Positions 8,608 through 17,779 of a DNA stretch of 64,000 bases are shown piece by piece. The position numbers and the translations under genes are program-made. The notes below the pieces were generated by a model. It had not been told where the DNA came from, did not search any database, and saw only the letters and a program-made list of their open reading frames with translations. Source of the DNA: Candidatus Burkholderia humilis (GTDB lineage Bacteria; Pseudomonadota; Gammaproteobacteria; Burkholderiales; Burkholderiaceae); assembly GCA_001184405.1 (NCBI GenBank), contig LFMX01000005.1, forward strand, positions 62,001 to 126,000, read 5' to 3'. Each line of letters opens with the position of its first letter. The stretch's first letter is position 1.

Positions 8608-9984
8608 ATGTTTGAAAAAATTCTCATTGCGAACCGCGGCGAAATCGCGCTTCGCATCCAGCGCGCGTGCCGCGAGCTGGGCGTCAAGACCGTCGTCGTC
8701 TACTCGGAAGCCGACAAGGAAGCGAAGTACGTCAAGTTGGCCGACGAAGCTGTGTGTATCGGACCGGCGCCTTCAAATCTGTCCTACCTGAACATGCCGG
8801 CGCTCATCAGCGCCGCCGAAGTCACCGACGCCGAAGCCATCCACCCCGGCTACGGCTTTCTCTCCGAAAACGCGGACTTTGCTGAACGCGTCGAACAATC
8901 GGGCTTCACCTTCATCGGCCCGCGTCCCGAAACCATTCGCCTGATGAGCGACAAGGTCACCGCCAAGCAGACGATGATCAAGACCGGCGTGCCGTGCGTG
9001 CCGGGCTCGGAAGGCGCGTTGCCGGACGATCCAAAGGAGATCGTGAAGATTGCCCGCACGATCGGCTATCCGGTCATCATCAAAGCGGCGGGCGGCGGCG
9101 GCGGCCGCGGCATGCGCGTGGTGCACACGGAAGCGGCGCTCGTGAACGCGGTCAACATGACGCGTGAAGAAGCGGGCCGTGCGTTCGGCAATCCGCAGGT
9201 GTACATGGAGAAGTTCCTCGAGAACCCGCGCCACATCGAGATTCAGGTGCTGTCAGATTCGTTCCGCAACGCCATTTGGCTCGGCGAACGCGATTGCTCC
9301 ATGCAGCGCCGTCACCAGAAAGTGATCGAGGAAGCGCCGGCGCCGGGTATCGCGCGGCGGCTAATCGAGCGTATCGGTGACCGTTGCGCGGACGCGTGCA
9401 AGAAGATGGGCTATCTCGGCGCGGGCACGTTCGAATTCCTGTACGAGAACAACGAATTCTACTTCATCGAAATGAACACGCGCGTGCAGGTCGAGCATCC
9501 GGTGACGGAACTCATTACGGGCGTTGATATCGTGCAGGAACAGATTCGTATCGCGGCGGGCGAAAAGCTCACGATTCGCCAGAAAGATATCCAGTTCAAG
9601 GGGCATGCGATCGAATGCCGGATCAATGCAGAAGATCCGTTCAAGTTCACGCCGTCGCCGGGACGCATCACGTCGTGGCATGCGGCGGGCGGTCCGGGCA
9701 TTCGCGTCGATTCGCACGCTTACGCGAACTACTTCGTCCCGCCGAACTATGACTCGATGATCGGCAAGCTGATCGCGTACGGCGCGACGCGCGAGCAGGC
9801 GATCAACCGCATGCGCATCGCGCTGTCGGAAATGGTCGTGGAAGGCATTCAGACCAACATTCCGCTGCATCGTGAATTGATGACCGATGCGAAGTTCGTC
9901 GAAGGCGGCACGAGCATCCACTATCTCGAGAACAAGCTGGCGGCGCGTCAGGCCGCTGTCGCTGAAGACACCAACGCACGCTGA
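8608..9984 (+). CDS. accC: Biotin carboxylase subunit of acetyl-CoA carboxylase
   Basis: AccC uses ATP and bicarbonate to carboxylate the biotin on AccB. The start [16 protein letters not shown] is the family start; a GTG/ATG six codons upstream is also in frame. The ATP-grasp glycine-rich loop [13 protein letters not shown] lies near residue 160. [14 protein letters not shown] and the C-terminal biotin-carboxylase domain (PSPGRI) are intact. The 458-residue length is normal and no lesion is seen. Confidence 0.96.
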   Translation: MFEKILIANRGEIALRIQRACRELGVKTVVVYSEADKEAKYVKLADEAVCIGPAPSNLSYLNMPALISAAEVTDAEAIHPGYGFLSENADFAERVEQSGFTFIGPRPETIRLMSDKVTAKQTMIKTGVPCVPGSEGALPDDPKEIVKIARTIGYPVIIKAAGGGGGRGMRVVHTEAALVNAVNMTREEAGRAFGNPQVYMEKFLENPRHIEIQVLSDSFRNAIWLGERDCSMQRRHQKVIEEAPAPGIARRLIERIGDRCADACKKMGYLGAGTFEFLYENNEFYFIEMNTRVQVEHPVTELITGVDIVQEQIRIAAGEKLTIRQKDIQFKGHAIECRINAEDPFKFTPSPGRITSWHAAGGPGIRVDSHAYANYFVPPNYDSMIGKLIAYGATREQAINRMRIALSEMVVEGIQTNIPLHRELMTDAKFVEGGTSIHYLENKLAARQAAVAEDTNAR

Positions 9985-9986
9985 AC

Positions 9987-10880
9987 ATGAGTTACCGGGA
10001 ACTGATCGCCGAACTGGACCGCGAGCACGCGGAAGCGCTGTCGGACGCGCTGCTGGAAATCGGCGCGCTGTCGGTGTCCGTCGAAAACGCCGATGCCGAC
10101 ACGCCTGACAAGCAGCCGCTGTTTGGCGAGCCCGGACTCGTGCCTGAGAAAAGCGCGTGGAATCGCTCGCGCGTGGTGGCGTTGCTGGCCGAAGACGCCG
10201 ATCCGGCCGTGCTGCTCGCGGCCGCCGCGAATGAAATCGGTCTGAACGAATCGCTGAAGTACACGTTGCGCGAAGTCGAGGAACAGGATTGGGTGCGTCT
10301 CACGCAGTCGCAATTCGATCCGATTTCCATCGGCGAGCGCATTTGGGTCGTGCCGTCCTGGCATGACGCGCCTGATCCGGACGCACTCGTGCTCGAACTC
10401 GATCCGGGTCTGGCGTTTGGCACCGGCAGCCATCCGACCACGCGCTTGTGCATGGAATGGCTCGAACAAAATGTGACAACTGGCGAATCGGTGCTCGACT
10501 ACGGCTGCGGCTCCGGTATTCTCGCGATTCTGGCGAAGAAATGCGGCGCGAATCCGGTCCTTGGCATCGACATCGACAGTCAGGCGGTAGAGTCCGCACG
10601 GCAGAACAGCGAGCGCAATCACGCGGACGTCACCTACGGTTTGCCTGATGAATACCCGGCCGGCAAATTCGATATCGTCGTCGCCAATATCTTGTCGAAT
10701 CCGCTGAAATTGATGGCGTCGATGCTGGCGTCGAAGGTGAAACCGGGCGGAAAAATCGCGCTTTCGGGCGTGCTCGTGCGCCAGGCCGATGAAGTCGCGG
10801 CGGCGTATGCACGGTGGATCGACATCGCTGTCTGGCGCGAGCACGAAGGCTGGGTTTGCCTTGCCGGAACGAGGCGCTAA
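9987..10880 (+). CDS. prmA: Ribosomal protein L11 methyltransferase
   Basis: PrmA trimethylates ribosomal protein L11 using S-adenosylmethionine. The N-terminal L11-recognition domain (residues 1-60) begins [20 protein letters not shown]. The family motif FGTGSHPTT is at 144-152, the SAM-binding loop [13 protein letters not shown] at 169-181 and the N-I-L motif [10 protein letters not shown] follows. At 297 residues it is full length. It starts two bases after the accC stop, so it is likely in the same transcript. Confidence 0.95.
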   Translation: MSYRELIAELDREHAEALSDALLEIGALSVSVENADADTPDKQPLFGEPGLVPEKSAWNRSRVVALLAEDADPAVLLAAAANEIGLNESLKYTLREVEEQDWVRLTQSQFDPISIGERIWVVPSWHDAPDPDALVLELDPGLAFGTGSHPTTRLCMEWLEQNVTTGESVLDYGCGSGILAILAKKCGANPVLGIDIDSQAVESARQNSERNHADVTYGLPDEYPAGKFDIVVANILSNPLKLMASMLASKVKPGGKIALSGVLVRQADEVAAAYARWIDIAVWREHEGWVCLAGTRR

Positions 10881-10936
10881 AATCATTAGAATAGCGCCAT
10901 TCATAACGATCGGCCGTGAGGCCAATGGCACTTTCT

Positions 10937-12264
10937 ATGGCGCTGGCAACCCGCTGCCCACACTGCGAAACCGTATTCAAGCTAGACTCGCACCTGCTCG
11001 CACCTGCTCGCACCTGCTCGCGCCGCACGACGGCCGCGTGCGTTGCGGGCATTGCCAGGAAGTCTTCGACGCCGCGCATCATCGTTTCGAGCTGCCCGGC
11101 GAAACGAGCGCGCCGGGCGAAGCACAACACGCGGCCATCATCGATGACGATGTTGCCGTCGGTCCGTTATTTTCCGCTTCGACATCCGAAGCAAGCCCGT
11201 CCGATACCGACGCCGGCCACGCCGCTGACGCCCGCGCCGCGCACGCTCGATGTCGGCAAGCCGCGCGCCCGGTTCCACCGCCGGCGGATCTGCCGCCGAA
11301 AATGACGACGCTCGTTTCCGTATCGCGCGACAAAGATGATTCCGATCGCACGGTGTATGCGGGCGCATCCACGCAAACCGAAGCCGCGAACGAAGCCGGC
11401 GAACACGCGCACGTAAAGCAGTTCGTTCGCGTCGCTCCGCCGCCCACCGACGACGCCCGCTCCGCGCAAGCGAAAGCCACCACGCCCGCGCGCCCGCTCG
11501 AACCGACGAAGCCGCCTAGCGTCGCGCCCGCCGGCGATCGCGCGGAGCCGTTCATCGGTCCGGTGCACCGCGAGCCGGAAGCGCCGGTTCGTCCCGTGCC
11601 GCCGCCGAGCCATCCGTGGAACGACGACGCCGAACCCGGCTTTAACGCGACCGCGCCCGGCGGCACGCATCCCGCGAGCGCGAACGAAGCGTTTCCGGTC
11701 ACGCGTGAGTTGCGCGAACCGCGAGAACTTCGCGAACCGCGCGATCAACATAATGTGTACGCGGCGCAGGATTCCAATCGATGGCGCAAGATTCTGCACG
11801 CCGCCGGGATCGTCGTGGCCGTGCTGCTCGGCCTGCTGCTCGTGCTTCAGATCGCCTGGTGGCAGCGCGAAACGGTGATGGTCCTCATGCTGAGCACGCA
11901 CTCGCTCTACGCCGACGCCTGCGATACGCTCGGCTGGAATATTTCGCCGCCGCGCGATATCGACGGATTGTAGATTGAAACGTCCGGTCTGCGTCAGGTC
12001 GACGGTCCGCACAAGCTCGAACTGAAGCTGTCGCTGCGCAACCGGCTGGATATCGCGCTGGCGTATCCGGCGCTCGAACTGACGCTGCTCGACGACAAGA
12101 ACAACGTCGCCATCCGCCGAGTGCTGTGGCCGCAGGATTACGCCCGGCCGGGTACGATATTCGCCATCGGTCTGCCGCCGCAAAGCGCGCAACCGGTCGT
12201 CGTCCGACTGGACACGGGCGATGCAGTCGCCGCGAATTACCGCGTTCAGGTCTTCTATCCCTGA
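10937..12264 (+). pseudogene. DUF3426/zinc-ribbon membrane protein, frameshifted and nonsense-split
   Basis: Starting at ATG 10937 the protein reads MALATRCPHCETVFKL, the first half of an MJ0042-type zinc ribbon. The second half, VRCGHCQEVFDA, lies in another frame. Between them a 10-base unit occurs three times (10991-11020); two surplus copies add 20 bases and break the frame. The second frame continues through a long Pro/Ala-rich region and one membrane segment (IVVAVLLGLLLVLQIAWW). It stops at TAG 11971-11973, after which the same frame continues to 12264 with ETSGLRQVDGPHKLELKLSL, the DUF3426 periplasmic domain. Two independent lesions make this a clear pseudogene. The family's function is unknown. 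Confidence 0.88.
10991..11020. repeat. 10-bp unit repeated three times inside the DUF3426 gene
   Basis: Three head-to-tail copies of CACCTGCTCG. One copy restores the zinc-ribbon reading frame; three shift it by +20 bases. Confidence 0.95.
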
Positions 12265-12403
12265 TTGTTCGACGGCGCTTCGGGCCTGAATCATCCGGAC
12301 CGAAGCGCGCTTTCCCTACGACGCACGCGCCCGATTGCGGCATCCGCGATGAGGCCGTGCGCGATTTTCCTGTCAGCCTCTGACACATCGACTGGAGCGC
12401 AAC

Positions 12404-12904
12404 ATGCGTCAAGTTACCCTCGGCGGCAATCCCATCGACGTGAACGGCACGTTTCCGGGCGTGGGCCAGCAAGCGCCCGATTTCACGCTCGTCGACGTCG
12501 ATCTCGGCGATCTGAAGCTCGAGAGCTTCGCAGGCAAGCGCAAGGTGCTGAACATCGTGCCAAGTCTGGACACGCCGACTTGCGCCACTTCCACGCCCAA
12601 GTTCAATGAATCCGCTGGCAAGCTGGACAACACGGTCGTCGTCGTGATTTCGGGCGATTTGCCGTTCGCGATGAAGCGCTTCTGCGAGACCGAAGGCATC
12701 GAAAACGTGGTGTCGGCGTCGGCGTTTCGCGGCCACGAATTCGTACAGGCGTACGGCGTCGACATCACGAGCGGCCCGCTGCGCGGCCTGACCGCGCGCG
12801 CGGTCGTCGTGCTGGACGAAAGCAACAAGGTCGTGCACTCGGAACTGGTGCCGGAAATCAAGCAGGAACCGAACTACGACGCCGCGCTCGCTGCGCTGAA
12901 GTAA
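12404..12904 (+). CDS. tpx: Thiol peroxidase
   Basis: Tpx is an atypical 2-Cys peroxiredoxin that reduces hydroperoxides with thioredoxin. The 166-residue protein carries the peroxidatic Cys60 in [11 protein letters not shown] and the resolving Cys94 in FAMKRFCE. It starts with the usual GGNPIDVNG and [10 protein letters not shown] segments. No signal peptide is present, so it is likely cytoplasmic. It lies 139 bases after the DUF3426 pseudogene and 45 bases before the PfkB kinase. Confidence 0.95.
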   Translation: MRQVTLGGNPIDVNGTFPGVGQQAPDFTLVDVDLGDLKLESFAGKRKVLNIVPSLDTPTCATSTPKFNESAGKLDNTVVVVISGDLPFAMKRFCETEGIENVVSASAFRGHEFVQAYGVDITSGPLRGLTARAVVVLDESNKVVHSELVPEIKQEPNYDAALAALK

Positions 12905-12949
12905 GTGCGCAATTTTTCTATCGGCTCCTAAACTAAAAGGACGATCGCC

Positions 12950-13888
12950 TTGGCTACGCTCATCTGCGGCTCGCTCGCCTACGACAACATCATGACTTTC
13001 CAGGGCCGCTTCGGTGACCACATCTTGCCGGATCAGGTGCACATGCTGAACGTCAGCTTCCTGGTCCCGACGATGCGCCGCAACTTCGGCGGATGCGCGG
13101 GCAATATCGCGTACGCGCTGAAGCTGCTCGGCGGCGACGCGAAGATCATGGCGACGCTCGGCGAAACGGATGCGCAGCTTTACATCGACCGTCTGGACAC
13201 GCTCGGTTTGTCGAAGGAATACGTGCGCGTGCTGCCTGATCAGCACTCGGCGCAATGCTTTATCACCACCGACCTCGCGAACAATCAGATCACGGCGTTT
13301 CACCCCGGCGCGATGATGGACTCGCACCTGAACCACGCCGACGAAGCGAAGGGCATTTCGCTCGGCATCGTTGCGCCGGACGGGGCACAAGGTATGCGCG
13401 AGCATGCGGAAGGCTTCGCCAAAGCGGGCGTGCCGTTCGTGTTCGATCCGGGCCAGGGTCTGCCTATTCTCGAAGGTGCGGAGCTTCGTCGCATGATTGA
13501 ACTTGCCACCTACGTGGCGGTCAACGATTATGAAGCCAAGTTGTTGAACAACAAGACCGGCTGGTCGATCGAAGAGATAAAAAGTTCCGTCGATGTCCTC
13601 GTGATCACGCGCGGCGAACTCGGCGCGCAGATTTATCATGCGGAAGGCGTGTTGGACGTGCCGGTTGTCAAGGCACAACAAGTCGTCGATCCGACCGGTT
13701 GCGGCGATGCGTTCCGCGGCGGTTTGCTCTACGGCATCGAAAACACGCTTGGCTGGGAGAAAACGGGGCGTCTCGCGAGCCTGATGGGCGCATTGAAGAT
13801 CGAACATCAGGGACCGCAAACTTACGCGCCGACGCGCGCCGATATCGAAGAGCGTTACCAGCAGGCATTTGGCACCCGCCTGTCGTGA
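12950..13888 (+). CDS. PfkB-family carbohydrate kinase (adenosine kinase-like)
   Basis: The 312-residue ribokinase-fold protein starts at TTG, preceded by an AAAGGA ribosome site. It has the N-terminal NFGGCAGNIAYALKLLGG signature and the C-terminal PfkB motif DPTGCGDAFRGG with the catalytic Asp. Family members phosphorylate sugars or nucleosides with ATP, and Burkholderia orthologues at this locus are usually labelled adenosine or carbohydrate kinase. The substrate cannot be told from sequence. It is intact and follows tpx. Confidence 0.88.
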   Translation: MATLICGSLAYDNIMTFQGRFGDHILPDQVHMLNVSFLVPTMRRNFGGCAGNIAYALKLLGGDAKIMATLGETDAQLYIDRLDTLGLSKEYVRVLPDQHSAQCFITTDLANNQITAFHPGAMMDSHLNHADEAKGISLGIVAPDGAQGMREHAEGFAKAGVPFVFDPGQGLPILEGAELRRMIELATYVAVNDYEAKLLNNKTGWSIEEIKSSVDVLVITRGELGAQIYHAEGVLDVPVVKAQQVVDPTGCGDAFRGGLLYGIENTLGWEKTGRLASLMGALKIEHQGPQTYAPTRADIEERYQQAFGTRLS

Positions 13889-13906
13889 TTGATTTGGAGC
13901 AAGAGA

Positions 13907-14386
13907 ATGAAAACGGTAAGTCGTTTGATGCTGGCAGCCGCGCTGGCCGGCTCGGTGGCCATGACGGGCTGTGCGTATAACAGCAGTTCGCCCGATGTCT
14001 ACACGGCATCGCAGGCGCAGCGCGAAGAAACGGTGCGCATGGCAACCGTCGAAAGCGTGCGTGGCGTGAAGATCAGCTCGAACAACGGTCAGCCGACCGG
14101 CCTCGGCGCGATCGGCGGCGGCGCGCTGGGCGGCGTCGCGGCGGCAAGCGCGATCGGCGGCGGCAACGGGTCGATCATCGCGGGCATCATCGGCGGTCTG
14201 GCGGGCGCGGTCACGGGCAATGCGGTCGAAAACAATGTTTCGACGAAGAACGGCCTCGAGATCACTGTGCGTCTGGACAATGGCGACATGCGCGCGATCA
14301 CGCAGACGTCGAATGGCGAAGTGTTTCAGGCAGGCGAGCGCGTGCGCTTGCTATCGAGCGGCGGCGTGACGCGCGTGACGCACTGA
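13907..14386 (+). CDS. SlyB/Pcp-family outer-membrane lipoprotein
   Basis: The 159-residue protein starts at MKTVSRLML with a lipoprotein signal ending SVAMTGCAYN, so Cys becomes the lipidated N-terminus. The centre is a Gly-rich 17-kDa-surface-antigen-type segment (GALGGVAAASAIGGGNGSII) expected to span the membrane. A small C-terminal beta domain ends GGVTRVTH. SlyB-type proteins help stabilise the outer membrane under stress. The GAGCAAG ribosome site is good. An upstream in-frame ATG at 13889 was rejected because it precedes the signal peptide. Confidence 0.88.
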   Translation: MKTVSRLMLAAALAGSVAMTGCAYNSSSPDVYTASQAQREETVRMATVESVRGVKISSNNGQPTGLGAIGGGALGGVAAASAIGGGNGSIIAGIIGGLAGAVTGNAVENNVSTKNGLEITVRLDNGDMRAITQTSNGEVFQAGERVRLLSSGGVTRVTH

Positions 14387-14518
14387 GTCGTTCTATCGAA
14401 CGAATACGCGGTGCGTCGAGCGGCGCGGGTTATCGGTGTAGAAGGAACAAGGCGCATGCTTCGAAAGAGGCATACGCTTTTTCTTTGCGCTCTGGCATTT
14501 CCATTCGTCGATACGAAA

Positions 14519-14550
14519 AACCCGCCGCCAGGGCAACCTGGCGGCGGGTT
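14519..14550 (-). terminator. Rho-independent terminator of the histone-like gene
   Basis: A perfect 14-bp stem (AACCCGCCGCCAGG with its complement) capped by GCAA. On the minus strand it is followed by TTTTTCG, so it ends transcription of the gene at 14626-15120. A second small palindrome, CCGGGTAGGCCTACCCGG, lies at 14556-14573. Confidence 0.85.
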
Positions 14551-14625
14551 GAAGCCGGGTAGGCCTACCCGGTCTAAGGGCACATCGAAGTGTGCCGACG
14601 TTCTGCGAACTGCTATCGAAGCGAC

Positions 14626-15120
14626 TTACGGGCGGCTGCCCGTCGGGAACGGCCATGCCGCTGCCGGGTTCAGCGCCGTCTTGACCGCTGCAGCCGGAGC
14701 CGGAGCAGGCGTCGAAACGGTCGTTGCCGTCGTTGCAGGAGCGGTAGTCGTCGTCTTCTTCGCAGCAGCGGCCTTCTTGGCCGGAGCTTTTTTCGCGGGG
14801 ACCTTTTTCGCAGCAGGGGCAGCGGCGGCGCTTTTGGCAGGAGCCTTCTTCGCAGGCGCCTTTGCGGCCGCCTTCTTCGCTGCGGCCTTCTTCGCAGGCG
14901 CCTTCTTCGCTGCTACCTTCTTGGCGGCGACTTTCTTCGCCGGCGCTTTCTTCGCAGCAACCTTCTTTGCTGCTACTTTCTTGGCCGCGACTTTCTTCGC
15001 TGCAACCTTCTTCACAGCGACCTTCTTAGCGGCGACCTTCTTTGCCGGAGCGGCCTTCTTGGCGGTGACTTTCTTTGCTGTGGCCTTCTTGGCTGCGGGT
15101 TTTTTCTTGGCAACTGCCAT
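14626..15120 (-). CDS. Histone H1-like Lys/Ala-rich DNA-binding protein
   Basis: The 164-residue protein is almost entirely Lys, Ala, Pro and Val, with tandem AAKKVAAKK and APAKK pentapeptide-type units from residue 6 to about 130. Such proteins resemble eukaryotic H1 tails and AlgP/Hc1, and bind DNA non-specifically to compact the nucleoid. Repeat number varies freely between strains. The frame is open despite the repetition. It is monocistronic with its own terminator. Confidence 0.88.
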   Translation of the reverse strand: MAVAKKKPAAKKATAKKVTAKKAAPAKKVAAKKVAVKKVAAKKVAAKKVAAKKVAAKKAPAKKVAAKKVAAKKAPAKKAAAKKAAAKAPAKKAPAKSAAAAPAAKKVPAKKAPAKKAAAAKKTTTTAPATTATTVSTPAPAPAAAVKTALNPAAAWPFPTGSRP

Positions 15121-15585
15121 GATTTTTCTCCTTCAGGTTTTCAGATGAGAGTCAGTTCAAACAACACCCTTCATCAAAACCCGCTTCCCACGTGTCGCCT
15201 TCTCGATAACGCACGCTACGAAGCGGATTATTCATCGGCGTACGCTGATCCCACCTGCTTACGCTAATGAATACGGCAAGGGCCGCCGTGCCCCAGGGCA
15301 CCGCGCGCCAAATTGAGTCAGCACCGCCTATCCGCGGCGCCGGCCATCGCTTGATCGAGCCAGCGAGCTTGCCGCTGGCATTTTCCGGGGGGAAAGTTTG
15401 CCCATCCCAATAATGGGATCGCAAAACGCCTGTCTTCTGTTCGGGCCACACGGCACGTCAAGTCAGTAGGCGCACTTTGCATCAGGCGACCGTTCTCCTA
15501 AAACCTTGTTGGTCAGGCGCGCGTAAGCGACACGCAGCTGCCCGGCCATCCCATCGATTTGTCCGCAACACGTCCTGGATTTTTA
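15121..15585. other. Intergenic region between nrdB and the histone-like gene
   Basis: No supported gene. It should hold the promoter of the histone-like gene near 15121-15250 and the end of the nrdB transcript near 15585. A small palindrome (ATCCC around AATA) lies near 15403-15420. Short open frames here have no recognisable content. Confidence 0.5.
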
Positions 15586-16806
15586 TTATTCCCAGGTCAG
15601 CGCGCCGCCGGTTTGATACTCAATCACGCGTGTCTCGAAGAAGTTGCGTTCCTTCTTCAAGTCGATCATTTCGCTCATCCAAGGAAACGGGTTTTCCTCG
15701 TTCGGGAAGAGCGGGTCCAGTCCGATCTGCTGGCAACGCCGGTTGCAGATGAACCGCAGGTAGCTCTTGAACATCGACGCATTCAGACCGAGCACGCCAC
15801 GCGGCATGGTGTCTTCAGCGTACTTGTATTCAAGATCCACCGCCTGCTTGAAGAGCTCGCGGATCTCGGCCTTGAATTCGGCGGTCCACAGTTGCGGCTC
15901 TTCCAGCTTGATCTGGTTGATGAGGTCGATGCCGAAATTGCAGTGCATCGATTCATCGCGGAGAATGTACTGATACTGCTCCGCTGCGCCCGTCATCTTG
16001 TTCTGGCGACCCAGCGCCAGAATTTGCGTGAAGCCTACATAGAAGAACAGCCCTTCCATGATGCAGGCGAACACGATCAACGACTTCAGCAATTTCTGGT
16101 CCGCTTCCAGCGTGCCGGTGGTGAAAGCCGGATCGGTCAGCGTCTGGATGAACGGAATGAGGAACTCGTCCTTGTCGCGAATCGACTTCACTTCGTGATA
16201 AGCGTTGAAGATTTCGCTTTCATCGAGGCCGAGCGATTCGACGATGTACTGGTACGCGTGCGTGTGGATCGCCTCTTCGAACGCCTGGCGCAGCAGAAAC
16301 TGGCGGCACTCCGGAGCGGTGATGTGACGATACGTGCCGAGCACGATGTTGTTCGCGGCGAGCGAGTCTGCCGTGACGAAGAAGCCAAGGTTGTGCTTGA
16401 CGATGCGACGCTCGTCGTCCGAAAGACCGTTCGGGTCTTTCCACAACGCGATGTCGCGCGACATGTTCACTTCCTGCGGCATCCAGTGATTCGCGCAGCC
16501 GGCGAGGTACTTCTCCCACGCCCACTTGTACTTGAACGGGACCAACTGATTGACGTCGGTCTGGCCGTTGATGATGCGCTTGTCCGCGACATTGACGCGC
16601 GCTGCGCTCTGCGCGGCGACGGCGCCAGCCGAAGGCGTTGCGGCTGGGAGCGGAACGAAACCATCGGAGAAGATGTTCGTCGTGTTCGCCTGAGCAGTCT
16701 GATGAGCTTGCGCGATTTGCGTCGTACCTTGAGCGTTGCGCAACGCGTTCTGTTGCGAAGCGCTCGAGGGAGCTACGGCAGTGGTCTCGTCATCCCAGTT
16801 GAGCAT
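15586..16806 (-). CDS. nrdB: Class Ia ribonucleotide reductase, beta (radical) subunit
   Basis: NrdB holds the di-iron/tyrosyl radical cofactor used by NrdA to make deoxyribonucleotides. The 406-residue protein has a variable Ala/Gln-rich N-terminus (about 80 residues). It is followed by the ferritin-like core with iron ligands in [16 protein letters not shown] and [14 protein letters not shown]. The C-terminal tail ends [10 protein letters not shown], the peptide that docks on NrdA. It is intact. Its likely regulatory site, a pair of NrdR boxes, lies 580 bases upstream at 17386-17431. nrdA is 2.6 kb away on the same strand, with a divergent MFS gene in between. Confidence 0.95.
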   Translation of the reverse strand: MLNWDDETTAVAPSSASQQNALRNAQGTTQIAQAHQTAQANTTNIFSDGFVPLPAATPSAGAVAAQSAARVNVADKRIINGQTDVNQLVPFKYKWAWEKYLAGCANHWMPQEVNMSRDIALWKDPNGLSDDERRIVKHNLGFFVTADSLAANNIVLGTYRHITAPECRQFLLRQAFEEAIHTHAYQYIVESLGLDESEIFNAYHEVKSIRDKDEFLIPFIQTLTDPAFTTGTLEADQKLLKSLIVFACIMEGLFFYVGFTQILALGRQNKMTGAAEQYQYILRDESMHCNFGIDLINQIKLEEPQLWTAEFKAEIRELFKQAVDLEYKYAEDTMPRGVLGLNASMFKSYLRFICNRRCQQIGLDPLFPNEENPFPWMSEMIDLKKERNFFETRVIEYQTGGALTWE

Positions 16807-17385
16807 AAATTCTCACCATCAATTTAGATCGGTTTGTACCATCTTTTCATGAGCGATAAAAGAGTTTGCTCATGAAAATTCTCGTTTTCGTGCGATTTGG
16901 TTTCGACGTTGCTACCTGCATACAACACTTGGCTCATCGCCATGTGTGTGAAGCGTGATGCGACATCTGAAGAAGCGTGTGTGAAGCGGTCCTCATCGAC
17001 TGTGTTCGAAGCGATCTTGCGATGCTTCCAACGCATTGCATCAATACCCGCAGCGCCTTCTATTACAACGCTCAGCGAGCGATGCGCATGCTGTGTCGCG
17101 TGATGCTGTTTCGATATCGCTCGACTTGCTTTGATGAGTTGCTCGCTTCGTTCATCACGTGGTGCAAGTCACATGCGATGTGAAGCGATGCGAACCACAC
17201 TTCGATGCATGCATGCGTGCCATCTTCACGTGTGTCCGAGCATGTGCGATGCGTGACATCGATTGTTCTTCGGTTCATCTCAAGCGCGCCTGGAAGACTT
17301 GAGAAGCGCATGGCCCAGGCTGCTTGCGCGCTTCGTGGGTGCTTCGAATTCGTTGCCGAAGTTTAGCATTTTGCCCTTCGCATTT
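16807..17385 (-). other. Long non-coding leader upstream of nrdB
   Basis: About 580 bases lie between the nrdB start and the NrdR-box pair. It is less GC-rich than the neighbourhood and full of short recurring words (GCGATGCG, GAAGCG, CATCAC, TGTGAAGCG). No credible reading frame was found on either strand. If the promoter is at the boxes, this is a transcribed 5' leader. Confidence 0.4.
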
Positions 17386-17431
17386 CCACAATATCTTGTG
17401 CTTGACGTCTAGCCAAATACAACCTATAGCG
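17386..17431 (-). promoter_or_regulatory. Paired NrdR-box-like sites upstream of nrdB
   Basis: Two 15-base sites start exactly 31 bases apart: CCACAATATCTTGTG (17386-17400) and the weaker ATACAACCTATAGCG (17417-17431). They resemble the two sites before nrdA. NrdR is the ATP/dATP-sensing repressor of ribonucleotide reductase genes and binds such pairs three helical turns apart. Confidence 0.6.
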
Positions 17432-17466
17432 CCGGCTTGCGACGATCTATCTCACGCGTTTTTTGC

Positions 17467-17679
17467 TCATCTGCCACGCAAGGGATTGAGCAGCGAGCGC
17501 AGGTTGTTGTGATCGATCTCGTGCATCAGCGCGCGCAACGCGCCGAGTTTGCCTTCTGGAAAACCCTCACGCGCGAACCATGCGAGATAGTGACCGGGCA
17601 GATCCGCGAGCACACGATCCTTGTACTTGCCGTACGGCATCTTCATCGTGACGAGACGTTGCAGGTCCTGCGGGTCCAT
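17467..17679 (-). CDS. DUF3820 family protein
   Basis: A 70-residue protein starting MDPQDLQRLVTMKMPYGKYKDRVLADLPGHY; the motif MPYGKYKGxxLxDLPxxYLxWF marks the DUF3820 family. The C-terminal half ends HEIDHNNLRSLLNPL. Family members are small proteins related to a quorum-sensing-regulated virulence factor of Pseudomonas; the biochemical role is not settled. The start codon has a GAGGAGTTTC ribosome site upstream. It is intact and divergent from the MFS gene. Confidence 0.85.
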   Translation of the reverse strand: MDPQDLQRLVTMKMPYGKYKDRVLADLPGHYLAWFAREGFPEGKLGALRALMHEIDHNNLRSLLNPLRGR

Positions 17680-17779
17680 CGTTTGAAACTCCTCTTTCGT
17701 GTTCCCGAACGCTCAGCGTCTGCTTCATATCGATGCCATAATCGCCGCTCTTGCCGCTCTGTGCCGATCGCGATTTTCC

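Noticed and set aside
10991-11020. Direct repeats as a CRISPR array
   Set aside because: Units are 10 bp with no spacers. No repeat-spacer pattern or cas gene is seen anywhere in the window.
11885-13819. 644-codon minus-strand frame over tpx and the PfkB kinase
   Set aside because: Antisense of two well-supported genes; the protein has no recognisable domain and extreme Arg/His content.
14556-14573. Palindrome CCGGGTAGGCCTACCCGG as a separate operator
   Set aside because: It lies just beyond the terminator, shows no link to a promoter and is most simply part of the same 3' region.
14411-15267. Plus-strand frames rich in Ala/Phe or Arg/Leu opposite the histone-like gene
   Set aside because: They are mirror images of the Lys/Ala repeat. 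The minus-strand product is a known protein type with a terminator behind it.
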